Origin: Denitratisoma sp.
GTDB taxonomy: Bacteria; Pseudomonadota; Gammaproteobacteria; Burkholderiales; Rhodocyclaceae
Reading direction: 5' to 3'
Length of the DNA stretch: 64,000 nt
NCBI GenBank assembly: GCA_032027165.1
Contig: JAVSMO010000001.1
Span: forward strand, 2,937,570-3,001,569
Shown here: one piece after another, positions 29,247-38,190 of the stretch
Layout of the letters: every line of letters starts with the position of its first letter
Position numbering within the stretch: position 1 is the first letter of the stretch
The notes under the pieces: generated by a model
Told to the model about the DNA's origin: nothing
Seen by the model: the letters and a program-made list of their open reading frames with translations, nothing else
The model's database searches: none
Program-made: the position numbers and the translations under genes

Positions 29247-30064
29247 GCTTCGATCCTGACCGTTTCAAGCGCGAGGAGCGCACCGGCTACAACCTGATCG
29301 CCGCGCGCTACGCCGAGAGCGCCGCCCTGCGCACCGGGCTGAACGCCGCCCTGATCGGCGCGGCCGACCTGCAGCCCGGCCAGGCCGTGCTGGATCTCGC
29401 GAGCGGGCCGGGCGTGCTGGCGTGCGAGGCGGCGCGGGCGATACCCGGCGGCCTGGTGGTGGCGAGCGACATCGCCGAACAGGCGCTGGCCGAGGGGCGC
29501 CGGCGCGCGTCGGCGGGCAACCTGCAGTTCGCCGCCGCCGATGCGGAGCGACTGACTTTTCGCGATGCCGCCTTCGACCGCGTGCTGTGCGGCCTCGGCC
29601 TGATGTTCTTTCCCGACGCGCCGCGGGCGCTGGCGGAAATGCGCCGCGTGCTCAAGCCGGACGGCCTCGCCGTGTTCTCGGTGTGGGGCGAGGAGGCGCG
29701 CGCGCCGCTGGTGTCCTGCGCCCTGCAGTGCATCCGCCGCCTCCTGCCGCCGCCGAAGGTCGAGCGCCTGTCGCCCTTCCGCTTCGGCGAGCCGGCCCTG
29801 CTGCGGCGGACGCTGGAAGCGGCGGGCTTCGGCGACGTCGAACTGCATGCCCACCTCCTCAGCTGCGCCTTCGATACGCCGCAGGCCTACTGGCAGGCCT
29901 TCCGCGACCTGGCCGGCGGCGCGGCGGCCGGCCTGTCGCGCCTGCCCGAGGCGACGCTGGCCCGCCTGGGCGAGGAGGTGGCGCAGGAACTGGCGCCCTG
30001 CCGGCAGGGCGCGGGCTATGTGGCGCAGAGCGAAGTCCTGATCGCCAGGGCGCGTCGGGTATAA
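29243..30064 (+). CDS. class I SAM-dependent methyltransferase
   Basis: A 273-residue methyltransferase of the UbiE/COQ5-like group. Motif I is 'VLDLASGPGVLACEAARA', motif II 'VVASDIAEQAL' and post-II 'FAAADAERLTF', followed by 'LGLMFFPDAPRALAEMRRVLKP'. The substrate cannot be told from sequence; small-molecule methylation is likely. It overlaps the esterase gene by 4 bases. The stretch encoding 'RLTF' carries copy 4 of the DNA motif. Confidence 0.85.
   Translation: MSFDPDRFKREERTGYNLIAARYAESAALRTGLNAALIGAADLQPGQAVLDLASGPGVLACEAARAIPGGLVVASDIAEQALAEGRRRASAGNLQFAAADAERLTFRDAAFDRVLCGLGLMFFPDAPRALAEMRRVLKPDGLAVFSVWGEEARAPLVSCALQCIRRLLPPPKVERLSPFRFGEPALLRRTLEAAGFGDVELHAHLLSCAFDTPQAYWQAFRDLAGGAAAGLSRLPEATLARLGEEVAQELAPCRQGAGYVAQSEVLIARARRV
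29550..29559 (+). repeat. GACTGACTTT motif, copy 4
   Basis: Exact copy inside the methyltransferase gene, read CGA-CTG-ACT-TTT (R-L-T-F). ACT and TTT are otherwise uncommon codons in these GC-rich genes. Confidence 0.6.
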
Positions 30065-30065
30065 T
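30060..30065 (+). promoter_or_regulatory. possible -10 box for the RNase II-like gene
   Basis: TATAAT overlaps the methyltransferase stop codon, 34 bases before the next ATG. The -35 region is poor. Confidence 0.4.
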
Positions 30066-30098
30066 CGCGCCCTACCCTCCTGCTTCCTGCAACTCCCG

Positions 30099-31994
30099 AT
30101 GCATGTCCTGTTTGAAGAGGACGGCGCGTTCAAGGCCGGCACCATGCTCGCCGACAACGCGACTTCGCTCCAGATCGAAACGAGTACCGGCAAGCGCGTC
30201 AAGGTGAAGGCCGCCAACGTGCTGCTGCGCTTCGCCGCCCCGGCGCCGGGCGAACTGCTCGATCACGCCGGGTCCGAGGCGGAGGGCATCGAGCCGGAAT
30301 TCCTCTGGGAAGCCTGCGGCGAGGCCGAGTTCGGCTTCGAAGACCTGGCACGCGAATACTTCGGCCGCCCGCCGCAGCCGGTCGAGGCGGCGGCCATCCT
30401 GCTGCGCCTGCACGCCGCGCCCATCTACTTTCACCGCAAGGGCAAGGGCCGCTTCCGCAAGGCGCCGCCGGACATCCTCAAGGCGGCGCTGGCCGGCCTG
30501 GAGAAGAAGCGCCAGCAGGCGCTGGCCATCGAGCGCATGGCCAATGAACTCAAGGCCGGCACGCTGCCGGCGGAGTTCCCGCCGCTGCTGAAACCGCTGC
30601 TCTACAAGCCCGACCGCAACCGCCTCGAGACCAAGGCGCTGGAGCTGGCCTGCGAGGAGACGGGCCTCGCCGCCGCCCACCTGCTGGCGCGCTGCGGGGC
30701 GCTCCCCTCCAGCCACGACTACCACCTCGACCGCTTTCTGTTCGAATACTTCCCGCAGGGCACCGGTTTCGGCGACTACGAAGCGCCCCGGATGCCGGAC
30801 GACCTGCCGCGGGCCGACGTGCGGGCCTTTTCCATCGATGATGCGGCGACGACGGAGATCGACGATGCCTTCTCGGTGACGCCGCTCGATGGCGGCGGCT
30901 GGCGCATCGGCATCCACATCGCCGCGCCGGGGCTGGGCATCCGCCCGGAATCGGCGCTGGGCGAGATCGCCCGCAGCCGCCTGTCCACGGTGTACATGCC
31001 CGGCCGCAAGATCACCATGCTGCCGGAAGAGGTGGTCGAGCGCTTCACCCTGTCGGCCGGCCGCGACTGCCCGGCGCTCTCGCTCTACCTCGAGGTGGGG
31101 CCGGACTACGCCGTCCGCGGCGCGAACTCCCGCGTCGAGCGGGTGCCGGTGGCGGCCAACCTGCGCCACCACGACATCGAGCCGGTCTTCAACGAAGAGA
31201 CGCTGGCCGGGGGCGGGCCGGACTTCGACTACAAGCGCGAACTGACCCTGCTGTGGGAATTCGCCACGGTGCTGGAAGCCGGCCGCGGCAAGCCCGCGAC
31301 CAACCAGCTGAACACCGAGTACAGCTTCCACGTCGACTGGACCGAGCCGGAGGGCCGCATCGACATCGTCGAGCGCCGCCGCGGTTCGCCGCTCGACAAG
31401 CTGGTGGCAGAGCTGATGATTGCCGCCAACGCCAGCTGGGGCAAGCTGCTGGCCGAAGCGCAGGTGGCCGCCATCTACCGCGTGCAGGCCGCCGGCAAGG
31501 TGCGCATGACCACGGCGGCGCTCTCGCACGAGGGCCTCGGCGTCGACTGCTACGCCTGGTCGAGTTCGCCGCTGCGCCGCTATGTCGACCTGGTCAACCA
31601 ATGGCAATTGCTGGCGCACCTCTCCGGGGAGTCGCCGCCGTTCACGACGCGCTCCGAGGCGCTGCTCTCGGCGATGCGCGATTTCGAGATCACCTATGCC
31701 GCCTACGCCGAGTTCCAGCGCGGCATGGAGCGCTACTGGTGCCTGCGCTGGCTGCTGCAGGAAGGCGTCGGGGAAACCACGGCACGCGTCGTGCGCGAGA
31801 GCCTGCTGCGGCTGGAACATCTGCCGTTCTTCCAGCGCTGCCCGTCGCTGCCGGCCTGCGATCCGCGCACGCGGGTCAGCGTCGCCATCTCCGGCATCGA
31901 CCTGCTGGCGGCAGAAGCGCAGTGTCGTTACCTGGCGACGCTCGGCGAACCGGACAGCGCGGAAAGCGTCGAAGACGAAACGTTTCCGGAGTAG
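30099..31994 (+). CDS. RNase II-family ribonuclease (RNB domain)
   Basis: A 631-residue protein. The RNB catalytic domain begins around residue 245 with 'SIDDAATTEIDDAFSV', holding the catalytic Asp cluster, and continues with 'IHIAAPG', 'YMPGRKITMLPEEVVERF' and 'SSPLRRYVDLVNQ'. The N-terminus ('LFEEDGAFKAGTMLADNATS') differs from E. coli RNase II and matches a shorter version seen in betaproteobacteria. It should degrade single-stranded RNA 3' to 5'. A small C-terminal S1-like region is possible. A separate RNase R is not seen in the window. Confidence 0.88.
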   Translation: MHVLFEEDGAFKAGTMLADNATSLQIETSTGKRVKVKAANVLLRFAAPAPGELLDHAGSEAEGIEPEFLWEACGEAEFGFEDLAREYFGRPPQPVEAAAILLRLHAAPIYFHRKGKGRFRKAPPDILKAALAGLEKKRQQALAIERMANELKAGTLPAEFPPLLKPLLYKPDRNRLETKALELACEETGLAAAHLLARCGALPSSHDYHLDRFLFEYFPQGTGFGDYEAPRMPDDLPRADVRAFSIDDAATTEIDDAFSVTPLDGGGWRIGIHIAAPGLGIRPESALGEIARSRLSTVYMPGRKITMLPEEVVERFTLSAGRDCPALSLYLEVGPDYAVRGANSRVERVPVAANLRHHDIEPVFNEETLAGGGPDFDYKRELTLLWEFATVLEAGRGKPATNQLNTEYSFHVDWTEPEGRIDIVERRRGSPLDKLVAELMIAANASWGKLLAEAQVAAIYRVQAAGKVRMTTAALSHEGLGVDCYAWSSSPLRRYVDLVNQWQLLAHLSGESPPFTTRSEALLSAMRDFEITYAAYAEFQRGMERYWCLRWLLQEGVGETTARVVRESLLRLEHLPFFQRCPSLPACDPRTRVSVAISGIDLLAAEAQCRYLATLGEPDSAESVEDETFPE

Positions 31995-32005
31995 AATTCG
32001 AGGCC

Positions 32006-32929
32006 ATGCCAGAGCGCGGAGTTGCTACGCTTCCCCAAACTGCGGCCATGAGACTGGCCTGGCCGGGCTGGCTTTCCCGCATGGATCCCTCCCGTCGCGG
32101 CTTCACCCTGGCGCTGATCGCCTCGCTGGCCTTCCATGCCGTTCTCCTGTCCATCCACTTCAAGCTGCCCGACGCCCTCAAGCGCGCGACCAACGCCACG
32201 CTGGAAGTGGTGCTGGTCAACGCCAAGAGCGCGCGCAAGCCGGTGAACGCGCAGGCGCGCGCCCAGGCCAACCTCGACGGCGGCGGCAATACCGACGAAA
32301 ACCGCCGCGCCAAGACGCCCTTGCCGGCCTCCCGGCAGGTGCAGCCCGGCGACAGCCTGATGGAGGCGCAGCGCCGCGTGCAGGAGCTGGAAGCCCAGCA
32401 GCAGAAGCTGCTGACCCAGGCGAAGAGCAGGAAAGCCATCCAGGCCGAGGCCAGGCACAGCGAAGTGCAGCCCGAACAGGCCAGCGTGCGCGGCGCCGAC
32501 CTGGCGCAGAGCGCCCTGGCCATCGCCCGCATGGAGGCGCAGATCGCGCGCCAGATCGAGGAATACAACAAGCGGCCGCGCAAGAAGTTCATCGGCGCCC
32601 GCACCGAGGAGTACGCCGCCGCCCAGTATCTGGAGGACTGGCGCCAGAAGGTCGAGCGCATCGGCAACCTCAACTATCCGGAGGCGGCCAAGGGCAAGCT
32701 CTACGGCAACCTGCTGCTCTACGTCGAGATCAAGGCCGACGGCAGCCTCGAGCGCGTCGAGGTGCAGCGCTCCTCCGGCCACAAGATCCTCGACGAGGCG
32801 GCGATGCGCATCGTGCGCATGGCCGCGCCCTACGGCAGCTTCTCCGCCGAACTGAAGCGCCAGACCGACATCGTCGCCTTCGCCCGTACCTGGGTGTTCA
32901 CCAAGGCCGACCGCCTGACCTCGGAATGA
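32006..32929 (+). CDS. TonB-family energy transducer-like protein
   Basis: About 307 residues. A short cytoplasmic part is followed by a membrane helix ('GFTLALIASLAFHAVLLSIHF'), a long charged Gln/Ala coiled coil ('RVQELEAQQQKLLTQ') and a C-terminal TonB domain ('YPEAAKGKLYGNLLLYVEIKADGSLERVEVQRSSG'). TonB proteins pass proton-motive energy to outer-membrane transporters. No exbB or exbD is nearby, so this may be an orphan or have another role. The start could also be the ATG at 32048. It overlaps aroE (ATGA). Confidence 0.85.
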   Translation: MPERGVATLPQTAAMRLAWPGWLSRMDPSRRGFTLALIASLAFHAVLLSIHFKLPDALKRATNATLEVVLVNAKSARKPVNAQARAQANLDGGGNTDENRRAKTPLPASRQVQPGDSLMEAQRRVQELEAQQQKLLTQAKSRKAIQAEARHSEVQPEQASVRGADLAQSALAIARMEAQIARQIEEYNKRPRKKFIGARTEEYAAAQYLEDWRQKVERIGNLNYPEAAKGKLYGNLLLYVEIKADGSLERVEVQRSSGHKILDEAAMRIVRMAAPYGSFSAELKRQTDIVAFARTWVFTKADRLTSE

Positions 32930-33747
32930 CGGACCGCTACGCCGTCATCGGCAACCCGATCGCGCACTCGAAGTCGCCGCAGATCCACGCCGCCTTCGCC
33001 GGACTGACTTTGCAGGACATGAGCTACGAAGCCATCCTGGCGCCGCCGGGCGGCTTCGCGGCGGCGGTGCGCGCCTTCATCGCGGCGGGCGGCCGCGGCA
33101 TGAACGTCACCGTGCCTTTCAAGCTGGAGGCCTTTGCCCTGGCCGGCACCCGCTCCCCGCGCGCCGAGGCGGCGAAGGCGGTCAACACCCTGGTTTTTTC
33201 CCAGGCCGGCATCCATGGCGACAATACCGATGGCGTTGGCCTCGTCGCCGACCTGGTGCGCAATCTCGGGTTCCCGCCGGCCGGCCGGCGCATCCTCCTG
33301 CTCGGTGCCGGCGGCGCGGCGCGCGGCGTCATGCTGCCCCTGCTGGCGGAACGGCCGGCCGCACTGGCCCTGGCCAATCGGACGGCCGCCAAGGCGCGGC
33401 AGCTGCTGGCCGAGTTCTCCCCGCATGCGGGCGGTTGTGCCATGGATGCCGGCGGCTTCGGCGAACTGGCCGGCCGGCAGTTCGATCTCGTCATCAATGC
33501 CACCGCCGCCAGCCTGGCGGACGAAGCCCCGCCGCTGCCCGAAGGGCTGTATGCGGCGCACAGCCTTGCCTACGACATGGTGTACGGCCGCGAGACGCCG
33601 TTCCTGGCCGCGGCGCGGGCGCAGGGTGCGGCGCGGCTGGCCGACGGCCTCGGCATGCTGGTCGAGCAGGCGGCGGAATCCTTCTTCCTCTGGCGCGGCG
33701 TAAGGCCGCCGACCGCGCCCGTGCTGGCTCTGTTGCGAGGGGCATGA
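32926..33747 (+). CDS. aroE: shikimate dehydrogenase (NADP)
   Basis: A 273-residue enzyme of the shikimate pathway that reduces 3-dehydroshikimate. The N-terminal 'YAVIGNPIAHSKSPQIHAAF', substrate motif 'NVTVPFK' with the catalytic Lys, 'NTDGVGL' and the NADP loop 'LLGAGGAARG...LANRTAAKA' are present. Start is fixed by the ATGA overlap with the TonB gene. Codons near 26 contain copy 5 of the DNA motif. It overlaps mtgA by 4 bases. Confidence 0.96.
   Translation: MTDRYAVIGNPIAHSKSPQIHAAFAGLTLQDMSYEAILAPPGGFAAAVRAFIAAGGRGMNVTVPFKLEAFALAGTRSPRAEAAKAVNTLVFSQAGIHGDNTDGVGLVADLVRNLGFPPAGRRILLLGAGGAARGVMLPLLAERPAALALANRTAAKARQLLAEFSPHAGGCAMDAGGFGELAGRQFDLVINATAASLADEAPPLPEGLYAAHSLAYDMVYGRETPFLAAARAQGAARLADGLGMLVEQAAESFFLWRGVRPPTAPVLALLRGA
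33002..33011 (+). repeat. GACTGACTTT motif, copy 5
   Basis: Exact copy inside aroE, read GGA-CTG-ACT-TTG (G-L-T-L). Context is CCGGACTGACTTTGCAGG. Confidence 0.6.
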
Positions 33748-34439
33748 AAGCGTTCTGGAGGTGGAGCCGGCGCGGGCTGGCGGTTCTCGTCCTGCTGCTG
33801 CTCGCATGGCAGGGCTGGTATTTCGGCTGGGTGGTGTGGTGGAAGTTCGTCAACCCCTCCACCACCAGCTTCATGTCCCTCCGGCTCGATGAGTTGCGCG
33901 AGAAGGATGCCCGCGCCGAACTGAAGAAGCAGTGGGCGCCCTACGAGCGCATCTCGGTCCACCTCAAGCGCGCCGTGATTGCCGCCGAGGACGCCAAATT
34001 CTCCGAGCACGAGGGCTTCGACTGGGAAGGCATCCAGAAGGCGCTGGAGAAGAACCAAAAGAAGGGCCGCATCGTCGCCGGCGGCTCGACCATCTCCCAG
34101 CAGCTGGCGAAGAACCTGTTCCTCTCCGCCTCGAAGACGCCCTGGCGCAAGGCGCAGGAGGCCGTCATCACCCTCATGCTGGAAGCGGTGATGGACAAGC
34201 GGCGCATCCTCGAGATCTACCTCAACGTCGTCGAGTGGGGCAGCGGCGTCTTCGGCGCCGAGGCCGCCGCCCGCCACTACTATGGGGTTTCCGCCTCCCA
34301 GCTCTCCGCCGAGCAGGCAGCGCGTCTGGCGGTGCTGCTGCCCAATCCGCGCAAGTTCGGCCGCCTGCCGAACTCGCCCTATCTGGCTGCCCGCAGCCAG
34401 GTCGTTCTCGGCCGCATGAACGCGGCCGACATTCCCTAA
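33744..34439 (+). CDS. mtgA: monofunctional biosynthetic peptidoglycan transglycosylase
   Basis: A 231-residue GT51 enzyme with one N-terminal membrane anchor. Catalytic Glu lies in 'VIAAEDAKFSEHEGFD', followed by 'GGSTISQQLAKNLFLS', 'RKAQEAVITLMLEAVMDKRRILEIYLN' and 'GVFGAEAAARHYYG'. It polymerises glycan strands without a transpeptidase domain. The aroE-mtgA pairing is common in betaproteobacteria. An 86-base gap without a clear terminator separates it from mgtE. Confidence 0.96.
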   Translation: MKAFWRWSRRGLAVLVLLLLAWQGWYFGWVVWWKFVNPSTTSFMSLRLDELREKDARAELKKQWAPYERISVHLKRAVIAAEDAKFSEHEGFDWEGIQKALEKNQKKGRIVAGGSTISQQLAKNLFLSASKTPWRKAQEAVITLMLEAVMDKRRILEIYLNVVEWGSGVFGAEAAARHYYGVSASQLSAEQAARLAVLLPNPRKFGRLPNSPYLAARSQVVLGRMNAADIP

Positions 34440-34469
34440 GTTTTAATCGCCTCGCGCGGGCAAATTCCT

Positions 34470-34475
34470 TACAAT
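34470..34475 (+). promoter_or_regulatory. possible -10 box for mgtE
   Basis: TACAAT lies 51 bases before the mgtE ATG in the 86-base gap after mtgA. No good -35 is seen. No magnesium riboswitch could be recognised in this short leader. Confidence 0.3.
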
Positions 34476-34525
34476 CCCGCCTTTCCGGCACCGCACAAGC
34501 GGCGCGGCCCAGCGTGATGTAAGCC

Positions 34526-35968
34526 ATGTCCGACATCGAGGATATCCGCCAGAGCGAAGACGTCCAGCAGGAACTGCGCGAAGTGCAGGAGCTGCTGGCG
34601 CGCCATCGCGTCGTGGAGGGCCTGGTGCACCGCCAGGAGATGCCGCGCCACGAGCTGGTCGAAAACATCGTGCACAAGCAGCACATCGCCGAGCTGCGCC
34701 GCAAGCTGGATGAGCTGCATCCGGCCGACATCGCCTACATCCTCGAGGCGCTGCCGCTCGACGAGCGCCTCTTCGTCTGGGACCTGGTCAAGGCCGACCG
34801 CGACGGCGAGATCCTGCTGGAAGTCTCCGACGCGGTGCGCGAGACCCTCATCGAGGCGATGGACTCTCACGAGCTGGTCGCCGCGACGGAACAGCTCGAC
34901 ACCGACGAGATCGCCGATCTGGCGCCGGACCTGCCCAGCGAGGTCATGCAGGACGTCTTCCGCGCCCTCTCGGTGGAGGAGCGCGAGCAGCTGCGCGCGG
35001 CGATGTCCTACGACGAGGATTCGGTCGGGGCCCTGATGGACTTCGAGGCGGTGACGGTGCGCGAGGACGTCACCCTCGAGGCGGTGCTGCGCTACCTGCG
35101 CCGCTTCGACGAGCTGCCGGATCATACCGACCAGCTCTTCGTGGTCGACCGCGAAGAGCACCTGCAGGGCGTGCTGCCCCTCAACCTGCTGCTGGTCACC
35201 GACCCGGACGAAATGGTGTCGAACATCATGGTGGCCGAGCCGCTCACCCTGGAGCCGGACGACAAGGCGCAGACGGCGGCGCAGGCCTTCGAGCGCTACG
35301 ACCTGGTCTCGGCGCCGGTGGTGGACAAGGACCACAAGCTGGTCGGCCGGGTGACGGTGAACGCGGTGGTGGACTACATCCGCGAATCGACGGAGACGGA
35401 ACAGCTCTCCCGCGCCGGTCTGCGCGAGGGCGAGGACATCTTCGCCTCGGTGTGGGACTCGGTGAAGAACCGCTGGTCCTGGCTGGCGATCAACCTGATC
35501 ACCGCCTTCGTCGCATCGCGCGTGATCGGCGCCTTCGAGGGTTCGATCGAGAAGCTGGTCGCCCTCGCCGCACTGATGCCGATCGTCGCCGGCATCGGCG
35601 GCAACTCCGGCAACCAGACCATCACCATGATCGTGCGCGCCATGGCGCTGGGCCAGGTGCAGCAGGAGAGCGCCCGCGTGCTGCTGCGCAAGGAGATCGG
35701 CGTGGCGATGGTGAACGGCCTGATCTGGGGCAGCCTGCTCGGCTTCGTCGCCTGGTGGCTCTACCGCAGCGTGCCGCTCGGCCTGGTGATGACGGCGGCG
35801 ATGATGCTGAACCTGATGGTGGCGGCGGTGGTCGGCGTGGCCGTGCCGCTGCTGCGCCAGCGCCTGGGCTACGACCCGGCCATCGGTTCCAGCGTGATGA
35901 TCACCGCCGTGACGGATAGCGGTGGTTTCTTCATCTTCCTTGGGCTCGCTACCCTGTTTCTTCTGTAA
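34526..35968 (+). CDS. mgtE: magnesium transporter MgtE
   Basis: A 480-residue MgtE. The N-terminal superhelical domain ('LHPADIAYILEALPLDERLFVWDLV'), two CBS domains (about residues 170-290) and the C-terminal five-helix pore domain are in the normal order. The conserved pore motif 'MPIVAGIGGNSGNQTITMIVRAMALGQV' is intact. The N and CBS domains close the channel when cytosolic Mg is high. It stands alone between mtgA and a convergent GNAT gene. Confidence 0.95.
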   Translation: MSDIEDIRQSEDVQQELREVQELLARHRVVEGLVHRQEMPRHELVENIVHKQHIAELRRKLDELHPADIAYILEALPLDERLFVWDLVKADRDGEILLEVSDAVRETLIEAMDSHELVAATEQLDTDEIADLAPDLPSEVMQDVFRALSVEEREQLRAAMSYDEDSVGALMDFEAVTVREDVTLEAVLRYLRRFDELPDHTDQLFVVDREEHLQGVLPLNLLLVTDPDEMVSNIMVAEPLTLEPDDKAQTAAQAFERYDLVSAPVVDKDHKLVGRVTVNAVVDYIRESTETEQLSRAGLREGEDIFASVWDSVKNRWSWLAINLITAFVASRVIGAFEGSIEKLVALAALMPIVAGIGGNSGNQTITMIVRAMALGQVQQESARVLLRKEIGVAMVNGLIWGSLLGFVAWWLYRSVPLGLVMTAAMMLNLMVAAVVGVAVPLLRQRLGYDPAIGSSVMITAVTDSGGFFIFLGLATLFLL

Positions 35969-36005
35969 CTCGTTTATTTTTGGCTCCGGCCGCGGCTACG
36001 CCGCT

Positions 36006-36053
36006 TAACCGGCTGCGCCGGTTAGCCTTTGCCGCAACAAGCCGCGTTGCGGC
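36006..36053. terminator. paired hairpins at the mgtE/GNAT convergent junction
   Basis: Two perfect stems lie in tandem: TAACCGGC-TGC-GCCGGTTA (36006-36024) and GCCGCAAC-AAGCCGC-GTTGCGGC (36031-36053). The first covers the stop codon of the minus-strand GNAT gene and the second lies within its last codons. There is no clean T-run, so this may be a palindromic repeat rather than a classical terminator. Confidence 0.45.
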
Positions 36054-36681
36054 GTGTTGTCTTGGCCTTGCCACCCTCTTCCTGCTGTGAAGGATGGGCG
36101 AGGGTATCGGCCGCATTCGCCATGGCTTCGGTGAACGTGCGGGCGGCGAGGAACTGCGATTTCAGCGCCAGGTCGAACAGGCCGACGCGGTCGTCGATGA
36201 ACTCTTCCGTATAGCTCACCGGATCGCCCGGCGGCACGCGCAGATGCGCTTCCACCTCGGCCGCGTCGAGCACGATCTCCATGCCGGCCTTGCGGGCGAT
36301 GTGCATCATCGCCGCGTTCTCCTTCAGGCAATGCACGAACAGCGTGGTGATGCGGTGGTTGCGCGAATACTCGTAGGCGCGCCGGTACAGCGCCGTGCCG
36401 ATGCCCTCGCCGCGATGGCCGGGGACGACGCTGACGCCGAATTCCGCGATCTCGCCGCGCAGGCCGAGATGCGCCACGCCGGCCAGTTCGAGCTTGTCGT
36501 CGAAGACGCCGAACACCGCGTCGCGCCCGAAATCGATCGAGTCGACATACTTCATCAGCGCGACCTCGCTGATGACGTGTTCGAAGCGCAGCCGCAGGTC
36601 CGCGGCGTCGAGGGCGAGGAAGTGGCGGCGCAAGGCCTCGCGGTTGGTCTCGGAAAGCTGCAGGACGGGGACGGTCTTCAT
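36022..36681 (-). CDS. GNAT-family N-acetyltransferase
   Basis: A 219-residue protein. The acetyl-CoA binding region is 'FGVSVVPGHRGEGIGTALYRRAYEYSRN', where the R/Q-x-x-G-x-G/A loop is clear, followed by 'LFVHCLKENAAMMHIARKAGM'. Substrate is unknown. The C-terminal 60 residues are Ala-rich and end in an unusual 'TRRNAACCGKG' tail that coincides with the hairpins at this end. There is no SD before the ATG; the bases just upstream are CCTCCCC. The open frame continues upstream through hemL, but that is a shadow. Confidence 0.85.
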   Translation of the reverse strand: MKTVPVLQLSETNREALRRHFLALDAADLRLRFEHVISEVALMKYVDSIDFGRDAVFGVFDDKLELAGVAHLGLRGEIAEFGVSVVPGHRGEGIGTALYRRAYEYSRNHRITTLFVHCLKENAAMMHIARKAGMEIVLDAAEVEAHLRVPPGDPVSYTEEFIDDRVGLFDLALKSQFLAARTFTEAMANAADTLAHPSQQEEGGKAKTTRRNAACCGKG

Positions 36682-36761
36682 GGGGAGGATTCTCACGCGT
36701 ACTATGTGGGGCACGCCTTGGCGTGAATCAAGCCTACTCTCGCCCGTTTCGGCATTGCAAC

Positions 36762-38042
36762 CTAGAAATTTGAGAAGACTTCCCCGGCGGCGGCGCAGGT
36801 GGCGGCCAGGTCGGCATCCGAATGCGCTGCCGAGACGAAGCCGGCCTCGAAGGCCGAGGGGGCGAAGTACACGCCCTTCTCCAGCATGGCGTGGAAGAAG
36901 CGGTTGAAGGCCTCCTTGTCGCATTCCATCACCTCGGCGTAGCTCGTCGGCGGCGCGGCGCGGAAATACAGGCCGAACATGCCGCCGACGGCCTGGGCAC
37001 TGAAGGTCACGCCGCGCTGCTTCGCCTCCGCCTGCAGCCCGTCCATCAGGCGCTGCGTCTTGGCGGCAAGCTGCTCGTAGAAGCCGGGTTGCGAGACGAG
37101 CTTGAGGGTGGCGAGGCCGGCCGCCACCGCCACCGGGCTGCCGGACAGGGTGCCGGCCTGGTACACCGGCCCGAGCGGGGCGATCTTTTCCATGATGTCG
37201 CGCCGGCCGCCGAAGGCGCCCACCGGCATGCCGCCGCCGATGACCTTGCCCAGGGTGGTGAGGTCGGGCCGGATGCCGTAGTGGCCCTGCGCGCCGGTGA
37301 GGCCGACGCGGAAGCCGGTCATCACCTCGTCGAAGATCAGCACCGCGCCGTGCTGCGTGCACAGCCGGCGCATGGCCTGGAGGAATTCCGGCTTCGGCGC
37401 GATGAGGTTCATGTTGCCGACCACCGGCTCGACGATGACCGCGGCGATCCGGTCGCCGGCCTTGGCGAAGGTGTCCTCGAGTTGCTGGACGTCGTTGTAG
37501 TCGAGTACCAGGGTGTGTTTGGCGAAATCCGCCGGCACGCCGCCCGAGGAAGGATTGCCGAAGGTGAGCGCGCCCGAGCCGGCCTTGACCAGCAGGCTGT
37601 CGGCGTGGCCGTGGTAGCAGCCCTCGAACTTGACGATGGCGTCGCGGCCGGTGAAGCCGCGCGCGAGGCGGATGGCGCTCATCGTCGCCTCGGTGCCGGA
37701 GGAGACCAGACGCACCATCTCCAGACCGGGCAGCAGTTGCGTCAGCAGCTCGGCCATCTCGACCTCGGCTTCCGTCGGCGCGCCGAAAGTCAGTCCCCGC
37801 GACACGGCGTCGTGCACGGCCTTGAGCACATCGGGGTGGGCGTGGCCCAGCACCAGCGGCCCCCAGGAGCCGACGTAGTCGATGAAGCGCTTGCCGTCGG
37901 CGTCCCATACGTAGGGCCCTTCGCCGCGCGTGAAGAAGCGCGGCGTGCCGCCGACCGAGCGGAAGGCGCGCACCGGCGAATTGACGCCGCCGGGGATGGT
38001 TTTCTGGGCGCGGGCGAAAAGCTGTTCGTTCTTGCTGGGCAT
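36762..38042 (-). CDS. hemL: glutamate-1-semialdehyde 2,1-aminomutase
   Basis: A 426-residue PLP enzyme that makes 5-aminolevulinate in the C5 haem pathway. Seen are '[11 protein letters not shown]', '[13 protein letters not shown]', '[15 protein letters not shown]', '[12 protein letters not shown]' and the PLP Lys in '[16 protein letters not shown]'. Length is normal. Its use shows that tetrapyrroles come from glutamyl-tRNA. hemJ, a later step, lies at 62.6-63.0 kb. The stretch encoding 'GLTFGAP' holds copy 6 of the DNA motif. Confidence 0.97.
   Translation of the reverse strand: MPSKNEQLFARAQKTIPGGVNSPVRAFRSVGGTPRFFTRGEGPYVWDADGKRFIDYVGSWGPLVLGHAHPDVLKAVHDAVSRGLTFGAPTEAEVEMAELLTQLLPGLEMVRLVSSGTEATMSAIRLARGFTGRDAIVKFEGCYHGHADSLLVKAGSGALTFGNPSSGGVPADFAKHTLVLDYNDVQQLEDTFAKAGDRIAAVIVEPVVGNMNLIAPKPEFLQAMRRLCTQHGAVLIFDEVMTGFRVGLTGAQGHYGIRPDLTTLGKVIGGGMPVGAFGGRRDIMEKIAPLGPVYQAGTLSGSPVAVAAGLATLKLVSQPGFYEQLAAKTQRLMDGLQAEAKQRGVTFSAQAVGGMFGLYFRAAPPTSYAEVMECDKEAFNRFFHAMLEKGVYFAPSAFEAGFVSAAHSDADLAATCAAAGEVFSNF
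37786..37795 (-). repeat. GACTGACTTT motif, copy 6
   Basis: Exact copy on the minus strand inside hemL, sense to the gene, read GGA-CTG-ACT-TTC (G-L-T-F). Context (minus strand) is CGGGGACTGACTTTCGG. Confidence 0.6.
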
Positions 38043-38190
38043 ACGGCAGGCTCCGGGTGTTTCGGGATATCGGAATAAGGCAATTATCCCCGATTCTCTC
38101 CGTTGCCGCCTTCGCCAGAGGGGCCGCCGAGGAGTAAATATTGAGACAAATCAATCCATCGGGTGTGGATGCAGTAATATAACCATGTCG

